The notes below the pieces were generated by a model, which saw nothing but the letters and a program-made list of their open reading frames with translations, was not told where the DNA came from and made no database searches. 64,000 nt of DNA. It comes from Lycocorax pyrrhopterus obiensis. Taxonomy: Eukaryota > Chordata > Aves > Passeriformes > Paradisaeidae. The position numbers and the translations under genes are program-made. Shown here in pieces: positions 39,001-51,000 of the stretch. Within the stretch, counting starts at the first letter, position 1. Every line of letters begins with the position of its first letter. Location: NCBI GenBank assembly GCA_014706295.1, contig JACSVZ010000004.1, positions 87,489,047 to 87,553,046 of the forward strand, written 5' to 3'.

Positions 39001-42000
39001 CCAGTTTGAAATCCTGTGCCTAAATGCTTCCATCACAGTTAATACAGCTCTCACTTAGGTGTGTCACAGTGACATCTCTGTACTCAGTAGCTTGGCCCAG
39101 TTATTCTGGAATGGACCATGTACTTCTCACTGTAAGGTGAGACTTTGGACAATGAAAATCATTCTGTTTAAAAACTTTTTAAGTATTTTTAAAAATACCT
39201 TTTAACTTGGCCTTGTATTCTTCAGGTCCATAGCCTTTTACTTCTGACTGTTTTATCAGCATAGGACTGTGAAGTCCATCAAAATAAGACTGACTTTACT
39301 GAAGAAAAATTCAGTGTTGTATCTGTTACAGTCTGTCTTAAAACTAGGAAAAGAAGCCTCCTGAAGGAAAATGCTCAAAATAAATAGAAAGTTGACTTTC
39401 TGAAACCCTAAAAATTGTTGAGAATATATGCAAAAATATTTGCATAAAGAGAAAATTTCATATAATTCAAAAAACTTTTCTTTTTTTGTAGTACACTGAC
39501 CAGAAACATTCGACACCGAAGAGGAGAGAAGGTTGTGATAAATGTACCAAGTGAGTAAATTCAGTCTTATCTTTGTTCTTTTTCAAAATAATTGTTTAGT
39601 CTCGTGCTCTGAGTTACTGAGTGCCTGTATTTTCCACACAGTATTTAAAGATAAGAACACGCCATCACCTTTTATTGAAACATTTCCTAATGATGATGGA
39701 GAAGCAGCAAAGGCAGCTAAGCCAGACTACATATATATGGATGCCATGGGTTTTGGAATGGGAAACTGTTGTCTCCAGGTAAAGTGCATCTGCTTTCAAG
39801 ATGTTACTGCACATTGTCTTCTCTAAATGCTTCCCTTTTTAAGACTTGTCTTATGTCTACTTCCACTTTCATAATTCAACTGATGCATTTTACATCGGTG
39901 TGGCAAAAGGGGAGTTAAAAGAACAAATGGTATGTCTAGTATTCTAGTCTTCAAATCCAAGTATATTGGGGTTTTGTGGCCAGGTGTTGCTAGCAGAGGA
40001 GCTGAAGGGTGGCTGCTGTGAGAAGGTGCTAGAAGCTTCTCCCATGTCCAACAGAGCCAATGCCAGCTGGCTAGAAGACAGAGCCACTGCTGGCCAAGGC
40101 TGAGCCCACCAGTGACAGTGGTAGCACCTTTGAGATAAATACATTAAGAAGGAGGGGGAAAACTGCACAATGACACTGCAGGCGAAGATAGGAGTGAGAA
40201 TATATGAGAGGAACAGCTCTGCAGGCACCAAGGTCAGTGAAGAAGTAGGGGGAGGAGGTGTTCAAGGAGACGGAGCTGAGATTCCCCTGGAGCCTGCAGT
40301 GAAGATCATGGTGAGCCAGGAGGCTGGCATTGGAGCAGAGATCCACCTGCAGCCCCTGGAGGGCCCCACACCAAAGCAGGTGGATGCATGAAGGAGGCAG
40401 TACCTGTCACCCCATGGAGTACCCATGCTGGAGCACTCAGTTCCTGAAAGACTGAACCCTGTGGAAGGGACCCCAGCTGGAGCAGTTCATTAAGTGTAGC
40501 CCATGGGAAGGGCTGTTGTGGTTTAAACCCAGACAGCAAATAAGTACTATGCCATCACTCCCTCACATACACATATACCCCCTTGCCCCTGGTGGGATGA
40601 GGAGGCAAACTCATCAGGTGAAACTTGTGGGTTGAGATACAAACAGCTTAATAATTGAAATAAAATAAAATATAATAATAATGGTAATGAAAATAAGAGA
40701 GGGGGGAATAAAACTCAAGAAGAAAGTGGTGCTCAGCAGTACAGTTGCTCACAGGCTGCTGACAAATGCTCAGCCTGTCTCCAAGCAGCAATTGGCCCTT
40801 CCCAACAAACTCCCCCAGTTTATGTACTGAGCATGATGCCATATGGTGTGGGATATCCCTTTGGCCAATTCAGGTCCCAGCTGTGCTCCCTCCTGGCTTC
40901 TTGTGCACCTGCTCACTGGCAGAGCATGGGAAACTGAGAAGTCCTTAATTCAGAGTAAGCCCTGCTCAGCAAGAACTAAAACATCAGTGTGTTATCAACA
41001 TTATTCTCATAGTGAATCCAAAACACAGCACTGTACCCAGCCACCAGGAACAAAATTAATAATCTCAGCTGACGCCAGGACAAAGACTCGTGTTGGAGCA
41101 GTGAACATGTTCATTGGAGGGCTGTCCTGGGGGAGGGACACCACACTGAAGCAAGAGTGTGAGGAGTCCTCCCCCTGCGGCAGAAGGAGCAGCAGAGACA
41201 ATGTGTGATGAACTGACCACAGCCCCCATTCGTCGTTCTCTTGCACGGCTGGGAGGGGAGGAAGTAGAGAATTCGGGAGTGAAGTGGATTTTAAGATTTA
41301 GTTTTTATTTCTCATTATTCTGCTCTGATTTGACTCATAATAAATTCAGTTAATTTCCCCAAGTTAAGCCTGTTTTGCCTCTAACAGTAACTGGTGAGTG
41401 ATCTCCACCCCACCTAGTTGGGTCAGTGTTGATCTTCTGGAGGGTAGGAAGGCTCTGCAGAGGAACCTGGACAGGCTGGAACAATGGGCCAAGGCCAGTT
41501 ATATGTGGTTCAATAAGACCAAGTGCTGGGTCCTGCACTTAGGCCACCACAAGCCCATGCAGCGCTATAGTGTGGGGGCAGAGTAGCTGGAAAGCTGCCT
41601 AGTGGAGAAGGACCTGGGGATGCTGGTTGACGTCCAGCTGATCATAAGCCAGCATGTGGCCAAGAAGGCCAATGGCATCCTGGCCTGTATCAGCAATAGT
41701 GTGGCAAGCAGGACCAGGGCAGTGATTGTCCCTCTGTACTCAGCACTGGTGAGGCCACACCTCGAGTGCTGTGTCCAGGTCTGGGTCCCTCACTATGAGA
41801 CAGACATTGAAGGGCTGGAGTGTGTCCAGAGCAGGGCAGTGGAGCTGGTGAAGGGTCTGGAGCACAACTCCTGTGAGGAGTAGCTGAGGGAGCTGGGGGT
41901 GTTTAGCCTGGAGGAGGCTCAGGGGAGACCTTATCCCTCTCTACAGCTGCCTGAAAGGAGGTTGCAGCCCGGTGGGAGTCAGCCTCTTCTCTCAGGCAAC

Positions 42001-45000
42001 CAGTGCCAGGACAAGAGGAAATGGCTTCAGGCTGCTCCAAGGGAGGTTCAGGCTGGACATCAAGAAGAAATTCTTCACAGAAGGGGTGATTAGATACTGG
42101 AATGGGCTGCCCAGGGAGCTGTTTAAGGAAATACTGGATGTGCACTCAGTGCCGTGGTCTAGTTGACAAGGTGAGGTTCAGTCATAGGCTGGACTCCATG
42201 ATCTCAGAGGTCTTTTCCAACCTAATGGATTCTGTGATCTCTCCCTGGCCTTACCTTGATCCCTGAGCCTTCTGTTACATTTTCTCTTTCCTGTCCAGCG
42301 AAGGAGGGGAATGATAAAGTGGCTTGGTGGATATCTGGCATCCAGCCAGAGTCAATCCAACACACCAGGTTTATTTGCTTGCATTATGTTTATTTTCTGC
42401 TAATATTCAAATGTAATTGGATGACTTGCTCAGAGGGTTTCTTGAACTGGTCAGACCACATTTGATCAAGCACCTGCTCCTGAAACTCCAGCACTTTTCA
42501 AGTGTGAAAGGTCGTCTTCCACTTTGGTCATCTTTCAGGCATTACCAAAGGACACTGGAGATGGAAACTGAGCTGTCTTGTAGAAATGGGAGAGGTTTTG
42601 TAGTTACTGATTTTGGGTGTTTTCATTCTTCTGCACCCTTAGAACAGCAAAAGCAAGAGGTTGTGGGAATATTTTTAAAAATAAGTAGCTTTCTGCTTTT
42701 GTATAATTTTATTTCATTTACAAACTTCATGAACTCCTGTAGAAAATTTTCTCATTCTTAAATATTTTTAGCTATCTGCTAAAGAGTTGTCTTCTCACTG
42801 CTTGTACCACAAACCTACCAAATCCATGAGGGTAGTTATCTTCTCTAACTGTGTGCTGGGAGATATTTTTAATTCTGTTTTCTTCCATTTGAACATGCCC
42901 ACTTTTTATTGGTTTTAGTTATTTGCCTGAGTTAATTCCTCTCTTACAGTATCTTCCCTTTAAATCCAGGTGCTGAATATTAAGAGTGCTTTAATCCTTT
43001 AATTTTCTGTTTGTTGTAAATGTTTCTCTGATGCTGGGCACTGACTAATACCTTAGGTAATCATGGTGTATTTGACTCTTGATAAAATGTGCCTGTTGCC
43101 ACCACAGTCTTGGAAGCAGAGCTAGGAAGAGGCTAATGTTAACTCTCTATGGGATTAAAGGAAATTCTCCAAGCTCTTCTTGTTTCATAGCAGGGGTAGA
43201 AAACCTCATAAAAAGCACTCCCTTTGAGCTTGAGAACAACAAAAGCTGTATAAATAAAGTTCTTGACAGCTGCTACATATAGTTTCTGTCACTAGGGCAA
43301 ACCAGGGAGAGTCTGATGAGATAGTACAGTGTACATAATACTCTATGGTTTTACAAGGTGTTAATTTGGCATGGTTTGTTTTATACCATCTCTTATTTAA
43401 GACCAATAAAAGAAATCCAGCCTTATTCAGTCATTGTATGAACTTTAGGAACATTATTAAATTACTTTGTAAAGGAGTACTATTTTACTATTACATTACT
43501 ATTACATACTGTTACATTTTATTATTACATTCTGGTAATCAGTGGCCAAATTCAAATTCAGTAGTCCTGTTATCATCAGAGGGAGAATGAAAACGAGGCT
43601 GGCAGCTGCTTCTGTATCAACTGATAATTCCTGATAACTGACTAGAAGAAAATATGTATTGCCCACCTATTTTTGTAAGGTAGTTTGTAGTGTATATACT
43701 TCCTTTTGTGTTTGAGGAGCGGTCTTGTTGGTTTGGTTTTTCTTCCTGTTTTTCTTACTACACACCAAGCTACAACTTGGTTTGTTGCATTTCCAGAGTT
43801 AAAAATAATGTCCTGATGAGCTTGGGCTAGGATGGCCTGCACTGGCAGTGCCTGTAGCCCTCCTGGAGAAGACAGCCATGCTCTTTTCTTCTGTAATGGG
43901 ACATTTGCCTAGAAACCATGTTGAATCTCAGATTTAATGTGGTTTGGAATAAAATAAAAGGGAAGGGGAGGCAAATATCACTGTCTGGGGAAAGAGTGTA
44001 GGTATCCTGTCAACCCACCCCCACTTCAAGGCTGCCTCCCTAGTGCTGAATGTCCAAAATTAGTGATGAGAAACCATACTTAGCTGCTTCTCTGCAAGAT
44101 TATTTAATTATCTTGTCTTTTCATCAACTGGGTTTTTGTTTGTTTGCTTGTGGTTTTTTTGTGAGAAAAAACCAAGCCACTTGAAGGATAGACACAGAAG
44201 GAATATTTTCTCCACAGCAGAACTGTTTTCTAATCTGGGATGTTTTAATGAATATTGGCTGAAGATTTAAAAAGACGAAACAAACACAAACAAATCCTGT
44301 ATTTTCCCTATACCACCATCATCAACACCCCACAAAAAATCCATCTGCCCATTGAGGCACCAGTGAACTCAGGAGTTTTGGAGGGATTTGTTGGTTGGTT
44401 TTTTTTTAGTCTTACTTGAGGTGCAGTTTGGTTTAGTGGCAAGTTGAGAATAACATTTGTGTTTTGTGGTAGTCTCTAATTATTACCCTTGGAAGAGGAA
44501 GGCCTGTGCACAACTGGCATTCAGGACAGCAAGCAGTGATGCTGATATAGAGCTGAAGCCTGTTGTATAATGTTATGATAGTGGTACAGAGATACATTCC
44601 CATCTAAGTTTTCCTCTGATTTGTGAATACGTAAACTGCTAAGACAAAGGGAGTTTTAAGACTGATCCCTCTCTGCATTATTTAAATTCATAAAGTGTTG
44701 GCTTGCAAAGCCCAGAGGGTACGATCTGCTACTGTCTTCTGTTTGATGCTGCTCTGAGTAAATTTCACAGAAATATTACAAAGGAGTTACCTATTCCAGT
44801 GGCCTATCTGCGGTAGGGCTTCCAAAGCATTAATGCCTTCTGCAAATATTTCTTTTCTATTTTTTTGCTGGGTTCTGGCCTCTAATGCAGAAAAAGCTGG
44901 ACGTTTTTTTTTTTTTAATGAAAGTTACAGTAGACACACAGATATTTTTTTTTACACAGTTTTTCAGGATGAAAGGCATCTTGAAATATTCTTTAAAACA

Positions 45001-48000
45001 GGATTAGTGTCACATAAAACAAATGTTAAGTCTACAATAGTGTCTGACTGTTGTTCTAAGTAAGTAGGTTCCTGGCTTATTTCCTGAAGGTGCATTACTC
45101 ACCCATGTGTATTCTAGATGTTGACTCAGTTTTCTTTGATTCTGGCAAGTGTTTGTATATTTAGCCTCACCATGGAAGCATTATGGTCTGAAATCTTTTA
45201 ATGAACATGGAAATGGCGTGGAAAGAAGCTTGTAATATAAATGCTACTGATAAGTGGGGCAGAAATGTGTCCAAGACTTAAGGGGAACACCCACACAAAA
45301 CCAACCAACCAAACACAAAACCCTAAACATTTTAACATATAATAATTTTACTATATACTTGATTTTAAATCTAGGATGACTGTGCTTGTTGTATGATTAT
45401 AGAAATTGTGATAGCAACTGTACATCTTCCAACAGGTAACATTTCAGGCTTGCAGCATTTCTGAAGCAAGGTATCTCTATGATCAGCTAGCTACAATTTG
45501 TCCCATTGTGGTAAGTAATGGACATCTGTCAGATGAATTCTTCCTTAGTGCCAAAAACCATTGTATGTAAAAAAAATAATGTCCAAATTGCAAGCTCGCA
45601 AATTGGATACTCTGGGAGAAGATGCTTTCTAGGTTGCTACATGAGTCGTGTTAACTATTTAATGTGCAGATGACACCACAAAACAGATGATATCTGTTCC
45701 TTCTTGGCCCTTGTGTCTATTTCTTTTGCTCCGCTCTCACTCCCACATGTGTGACACTCTTGTTAAATAGTTTTAGAAATAGATTTGGGCAGTTTTTCAT
45801 GAAAACAAGGCAAGCTTGCTCCTTAAAACAATTTTTAATTTTTCAACTCTGGTGTTACAGAGGGTTTCAGCTTAAGTTGTGTAAATCTGTCCCTTTTATA
45901 AGCACGTTGTCGTAAACAACTGTTTATAACAGGAGTTACAAAAATAAAGTTATCTGTCTGGTCTGGATGATGAGTAGATCCTGCCCCGACTGAGGTATGT
46001 TCCAGCTGTGTTACTAAGGTGCTTGGCCAAACAAAAATAAACAAAATAAAATGATTGCCAGGTGAACTTTGGAACTGTGCGAGCAGAATACTTACTGATT
46101 TGTGTCAAAAATGCTTCTGCCAGTATCATTTTTGTGTTCCTTAAATGCTGATCTGTAGAGGTAGAACATTTGGAGAGTGTCAGGTGCCACTTCAGGAATG
46201 GTCACCCTTCATCCAGGCATGTTTTGGAGGTAGCAGTTGAGATATTTCTGGTTACACAGGCTTTGGCTGTACGTTAAACTGGAGTATATATACTTCAGTT
46301 CCTTCTGGACCAGCATGTTCCCTTTCCAGTGGGGTTGTATTTTGCTTTTGGTTCCTTGGCCTGTCCTTTGTTTTGATATCAGGCTGTTTCGTTTTAGATG
46401 GCGTTGAGTGCTGCATCTCCATTCTACAGAGGCTACGTGTCTGACATTGACTGCCGCTGGGGAGTGATCTCTGCTTCCGTAGATGATCGAACGCGGGAGG
46501 AGAGAGGGCTAGAGGTAAGTCGTGTTACGTAGTAGGTGTCTGGGTTTTTTCAGGCAAAAAAGTTAGATCTCCTTTAGTATGAAATTCTGCTTGTGCTCAT
46601 CAGAGTCACTAACCAGAGAATGTGATGGTCTTTGTGGTAAATACAGGAGAGATGGTGTAAACACTCACCTTGGTTGGACAGTTTGTGTTAACAAATACGT
46701 ATTTTTAATTAGGTGTGGAATCCCAGTCTTCCACAGCTGGCTAGAAAGGGCCCCCTGTGATGAAACTTTACAATTTGTCCTTTGTGTTTAGGCAAAAATT
46801 GCACTAAATTAAATAGCAGGTGCTGCTGAGTAGTATAAACTAGAACTATCTGAAGAGAGCCAGGTGTCAGAAATTGAAGAATTTCTCTAAGCAGGAATTT
46901 CCATTCAAGGCACTTATAAAATTACATAAAATAAATAATTTTTAAAATTTACTTGAAATAATTCTTGAACTACCTATTTTAAGGGCAGCTCTAACAGTGT
47001 GCGCTTAGTGAAACTGTTGGTATGTGTTTAATGCTTTCCAGGTGCTTGGGGTAATGATATATTACATCAGGAAAACGTTTCCGCTTGTAGATAATTCTAG
47101 TCAATGTGTGATGACTGATTTTTTGCTCAGATACATACATCTGCAAACAAAATAGTCGTAATTCCAGAATCACTTCATATCAAGCCTATTTTAGACTCAT
47201 GCTTTTAATAATTTTATTTGAGGCTGTAGGGTTTTTTAAATAGGATAATAATTCTCAACATAAGTGTCATTAGTGAGCAAAACTTAGGAGGTAACATTGT
47301 TAACAAGCTGTTAAAATATTGTATTCTTAAATTATATAGCCACTGAAGAACAACCATTATAGAATCAGTAAATCCAGATATGATTCCATAGACAGTTATC
47401 TATCTGAATGTGGTGAGAAATACAATGACATTGATTTGACAATAGACAAAGATATCTACGAGCACCTAATAAAGGAAGGTAAGTGTTTGCTTCATTATGA
47501 GCAGGTTAAGAATTATGTTTGCAGTGTGTGGGGATATTTTATGTTTTTGTTCTTGTTTGTTACAAACATTGTGCAGCCCTCAGAGTGACTTCTACTCAGG
47601 AAGTATCTGTGTAGAGTGGTCTTGAGAGTTTTTTAAAAAGGATTCATTTGTAACAGCAATTGTCCCTAATGCATCAAACTGAGTTTCTCAAGCTGGAATT
47701 AATGGTTTATTTTTATGGAGAGAGCAGAACTACTTTAGGACACATGGCACAGAATGCATCAGAAAACAGGAAGAATGGCAGCCACACCAATATTCAGCTG
47801 CCATTTCCAAACAAGAACCTGTTTATTTTGGGGTTTTTTTCTCTTTTTGATCATTTCCTTCCTTCCTGAAGTCACCATTTAAACTTTAACAGGATGTGGT
47901 GGGTTGAGGTAGCATTGCAGTGTTAGATATTTAAAGTCTTGTAAAAAAAATAATTTCCTAGAACCTGTTTTGATATGTGTGAATTGTTTGTTTGAATTTT

Positions 48001-51000
48001 CATTTTGTAGGTATTGACCATCTTTTGGCACAGCATATTGCACACTTGTTCATTCGAGACCCATTGACTTTGTTTGAGGAGAAAATACATCTGGATGATG
48101 CAAATGAATCCGACCATTTTGAGGTTACATTTGATTTAGAGAGATTTAATAAACATATATATATGATTGCTTATTTTTGTAATACTTCTTAATTGGAAGT
48201 TGGTCGTATTAGCTAAGATTTTTTTCATTGATTTTTCACTTCAACTAGTTCTTTAGGATATAACTGCAGTTATAAGCACATTCATTTATTCATTTTATCT
48301 TTTATTTAGAAGGTGATGGCTTATACTTTAAACCAAATAAAATATGAAGAGCCTGAATTACAACTATGTATATAAATGTTAAGGGGAACTGTCAATTTTT
48401 AAGGCTTCCTAAAAACTGGTTTCTATTTTATTTATGTAGAAAGCTCTCTTTTACAGCTTTATGAGGTAATAGCTATGGTAACATTAGGCCTTTTTAGTTT
48501 GGGATATGTCAGCCCCTCATGAAAAAATAAAGTCAGCTGCATGTCAGTCCCTAGTGTCTTGTACATAATACTCAACCAAAATAGCATGAGAAAGTACAAC
48601 ATATTTGCTCCTAGGACAGATAGTTGTACTGTGGGCTTTAGGAAGTTACGGCACTTATTTTGGAACCACTTCTCTAACCTGATACGCTGTTCCAAGGAAA
48701 ATACTAGGACTCTAGTTATCTGCTTGTTTTTCCTTGATTATATTATAGAATGATGTGTATCTTGATTGTGACAGATTATTTCATGTGCTTTGCAGAATAT
48801 TCAGTCTACAAACTGGCAGACAATGAGGTTTAAGCCACCACCTCCAAATTCAGATATTGGATGGAGAGTGGAATTCAGACCTATGGAGGTAAGGAAGACA
48901 TCAATATGGACAAGAGCACATTTCCTTTTAAGTGGAAAAGTACCAGGCATTCTGCCATCCAGTATCAAACTCCTATTACTTGTGCTGTGTTTTCTTCCCT
49001 TTGATTTGCTAGATGCAAGTGAAGTGGACAGCAGTATTTAATCAGACATGGACTGTGGGAATGTAACTGACAGGAGAATCCACTGCAGCACAGCAACGCA
49101 TGCTAATGGATTTGGGGTGATGGGGAAAGGAATTAGGCTTGTATTAAAGCAGCAGTAAACAAAGCCCCATTTAGCTTCTAGAGACTCTGTTTTTCCAGTA
49201 CATTTCCTGGTACTGAACAATTCCACTGTCACAGTTTTGCTTTTTTCAGAAGTGCTTTTATTCTATAGCTGTCTGTTCCTAAGCTCTCTGAATTTAATCC
49301 TTTTAGTGTGGAAATTTAAAAGCTACTATACTTCTGTAATTAGACAGAGAGCCTGAAGGTGCAGGTTATTAGATAGTCTTTAGAAACACAATTGTGCTTT
49401 GGCATCAAACTGCAGGGTTGAGTTTGTTGAAGCCTGTGCATGCACAGTGCGCTGGAAGTCGCTGCTGGTGATTGCGCGTGTGCGTCACCCCTCGGCGAGT
49501 GCAGCGTGCGAGCACAAGTACCAACGTGAACATCCCGGTCAAACTGTTCTGGGCTGTCCTTGCTGTTTGACTACTTGCATGAGTGTGTTCCCACTAAAGT
49601 AATTGAATCTCTAATCCTTTCATGTCTAGGTCCAGTTAACAGACTTTGAAAACTCTGCATATGTTGTGTTTGTGGTACTGCTAACCAGAGTGATTCTGTC
49701 ATATAAACTGGATTTTCTCATTCCTTTGTCCAAGGTAGGTATGAAAGATCAGATCTATTAGAGCTAAATGTAAAGAATTTGCATCAAGTCTGATTTTTAT
49801 CCTCTGCAAGCTAGGAAATAATTTGTGCACTTACAGAACAGTCATTTTTTATCTTTCAGTCAGTTTTCATCTATACCAGTAGTTTGAATTTCAACTCTGC
49901 AGTATTAAACAAATATTTTACTGCTGTCTCATGAAATTAAACACAGACAAATGCTCTAGGAATTTCTGTGATGCCTAGCAGTGTCTGCAGAAATGTTGTG
50001 AAATACCATTGTCACAAGGCTGTTTGGAGGCTGGGAAAGGGCATGTTTTCCCCATTTTACATGCAGGGGAAAAATAACCTGTGGAGGTCAAAATAAAAAC
50101 TTCAGACTTATCTTCGCATGAATACTGCGTGTGTCTCGTGCTCTTACTCTGTGTTTTGTTTGTATCTGGTGGAGAGGGAAAGGAGGAGTTCAGCATGCTT
50201 AGTGTTACACAGTATTTGAGTGGAAACAAATACTGCTGATTCTGGTTACAACTGTGACTTGTCTTTAGACAGAACAGCCATGCAAAATGTACTTTTTCCT
50301 TAATCTTGCCCTCACAATTGCTGAACTGTTTTTGTGTGAAATTGTCCTTGCATGTCCTCTTTCTGAGGCACTTGACCAAAAAATGTGTTTTTAGATAGAT
50401 ACTCTTGCAATGTTATAGGTAACTTTGAAAAAGATCTTGTAGGGCAGAAGGCTTTTGACACTATGCTGGAAAATCCAGCATAGCGATAGTATCCCATGGC
50501 TTTTCATGGAGTTTTTTAATTAAAATGGAGAAAAATACTGAAGTCATAAATTTACAGTAATCATACCATACATTTGGTACGACTTCTAAAAGGAGATGTC
50601 AGGGAGTTCAGACTTCATAAATAATGCAGCAATTTAGCACTTAGATTACATAATTACATTGTTATTTGAGTGTCTCAAAAGCACAAAATTTTTAACTACC
50701 AGTTAAGAGTGAATAAGACATCAGGTGCTGAAAGAACCTGAACAGAATCATAGGGCTGGGGGGTTTAAAATTGCTTGAGCTTGCCAAGCAATTTGGCAGG
50801 TAATGCAACACAGAATTGCACAACCATCGGTAAGCCTGCCTCTTTCAAGTAAAATAATAGGGGGTTATGGGGCTAATCTCACACTAATCTTGGCTGTCTG
50901 TTTGAATGCGATTGAACGCTCATCAGCTGGGACTGGAGTTCTTTCAAACTTTGAAAACAGCCTGTTGTGTAAATAGGTTTCATAATATAAAATGAATTGA

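Larger units (their letters stand above)
39962..42367 (+). mobile_element. Avian endogenous-retrovirus LTR-type element, interrupted by two younger insertions
   Basis: The parts 39962-40513, 41083-41405 and 42234-42367 read as one plus-strand element familiar from bird genomes. The 5' part runs from attggggttttgtggccagg through a region of repeated 'ccc..gctggagca' units. The middle contains gtgtgatgaactgaccacag and an AATAAA at 41339-41344. The 3' part ends tggcatccagccagagtcaa. No coding retroviral genes were recognised. The family name is not certain. It lies in sense orientation within intron 6. Confidence 0.75.
39779..45435 (+). other. GCLC: GCLC intron 6 (5.7 kb) with nested retroelements
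   Basis: The left half holds a plus-strand LTR-type element (39962-42367) split by a minus-strand LTR (40514-41082) and a plus-strand CR1 (41406-42233). The right half is AT-rich, with an ATTAC-rich microsatellite-like stretch near 43483-43533. No additional exon was found. Confidence 0.9.
45511..49629 (+). other. GCLC: GCLC introns 7 to 11 (0.5-0.9 kb each)
   Basis: Introns 7 (45511-46397), 8 (46515-47339), 9 (47479-48010), 10 (48124-48795) and 11 (48889-49629) lie between the exons listed. They hold no recognised mobile element. Intron 11 contains a small CpG-rich pocket at 49440-49535. Confidence 0.85.

Noticed and set aside
41398..42166. Reverse-transcriptase-like open frames as a gene
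   Set aside because: They are pieces of a 5'-truncated CR1 with stops and frameshifts, not an active gene.
47992..48192. Read-through frame past the exon 10 donor to a stop
   Set aside because: Exon 11 restores the conserved NIQSTNWQ continuation exactly, so the weak donor is used at least in the main product.
50745..50830. cagaatcatagggctgg, resembling the start of a minus-strand CR1 tail
   Set aside because: The match fails after about 17 bases; the following sequence is not CR1-like.
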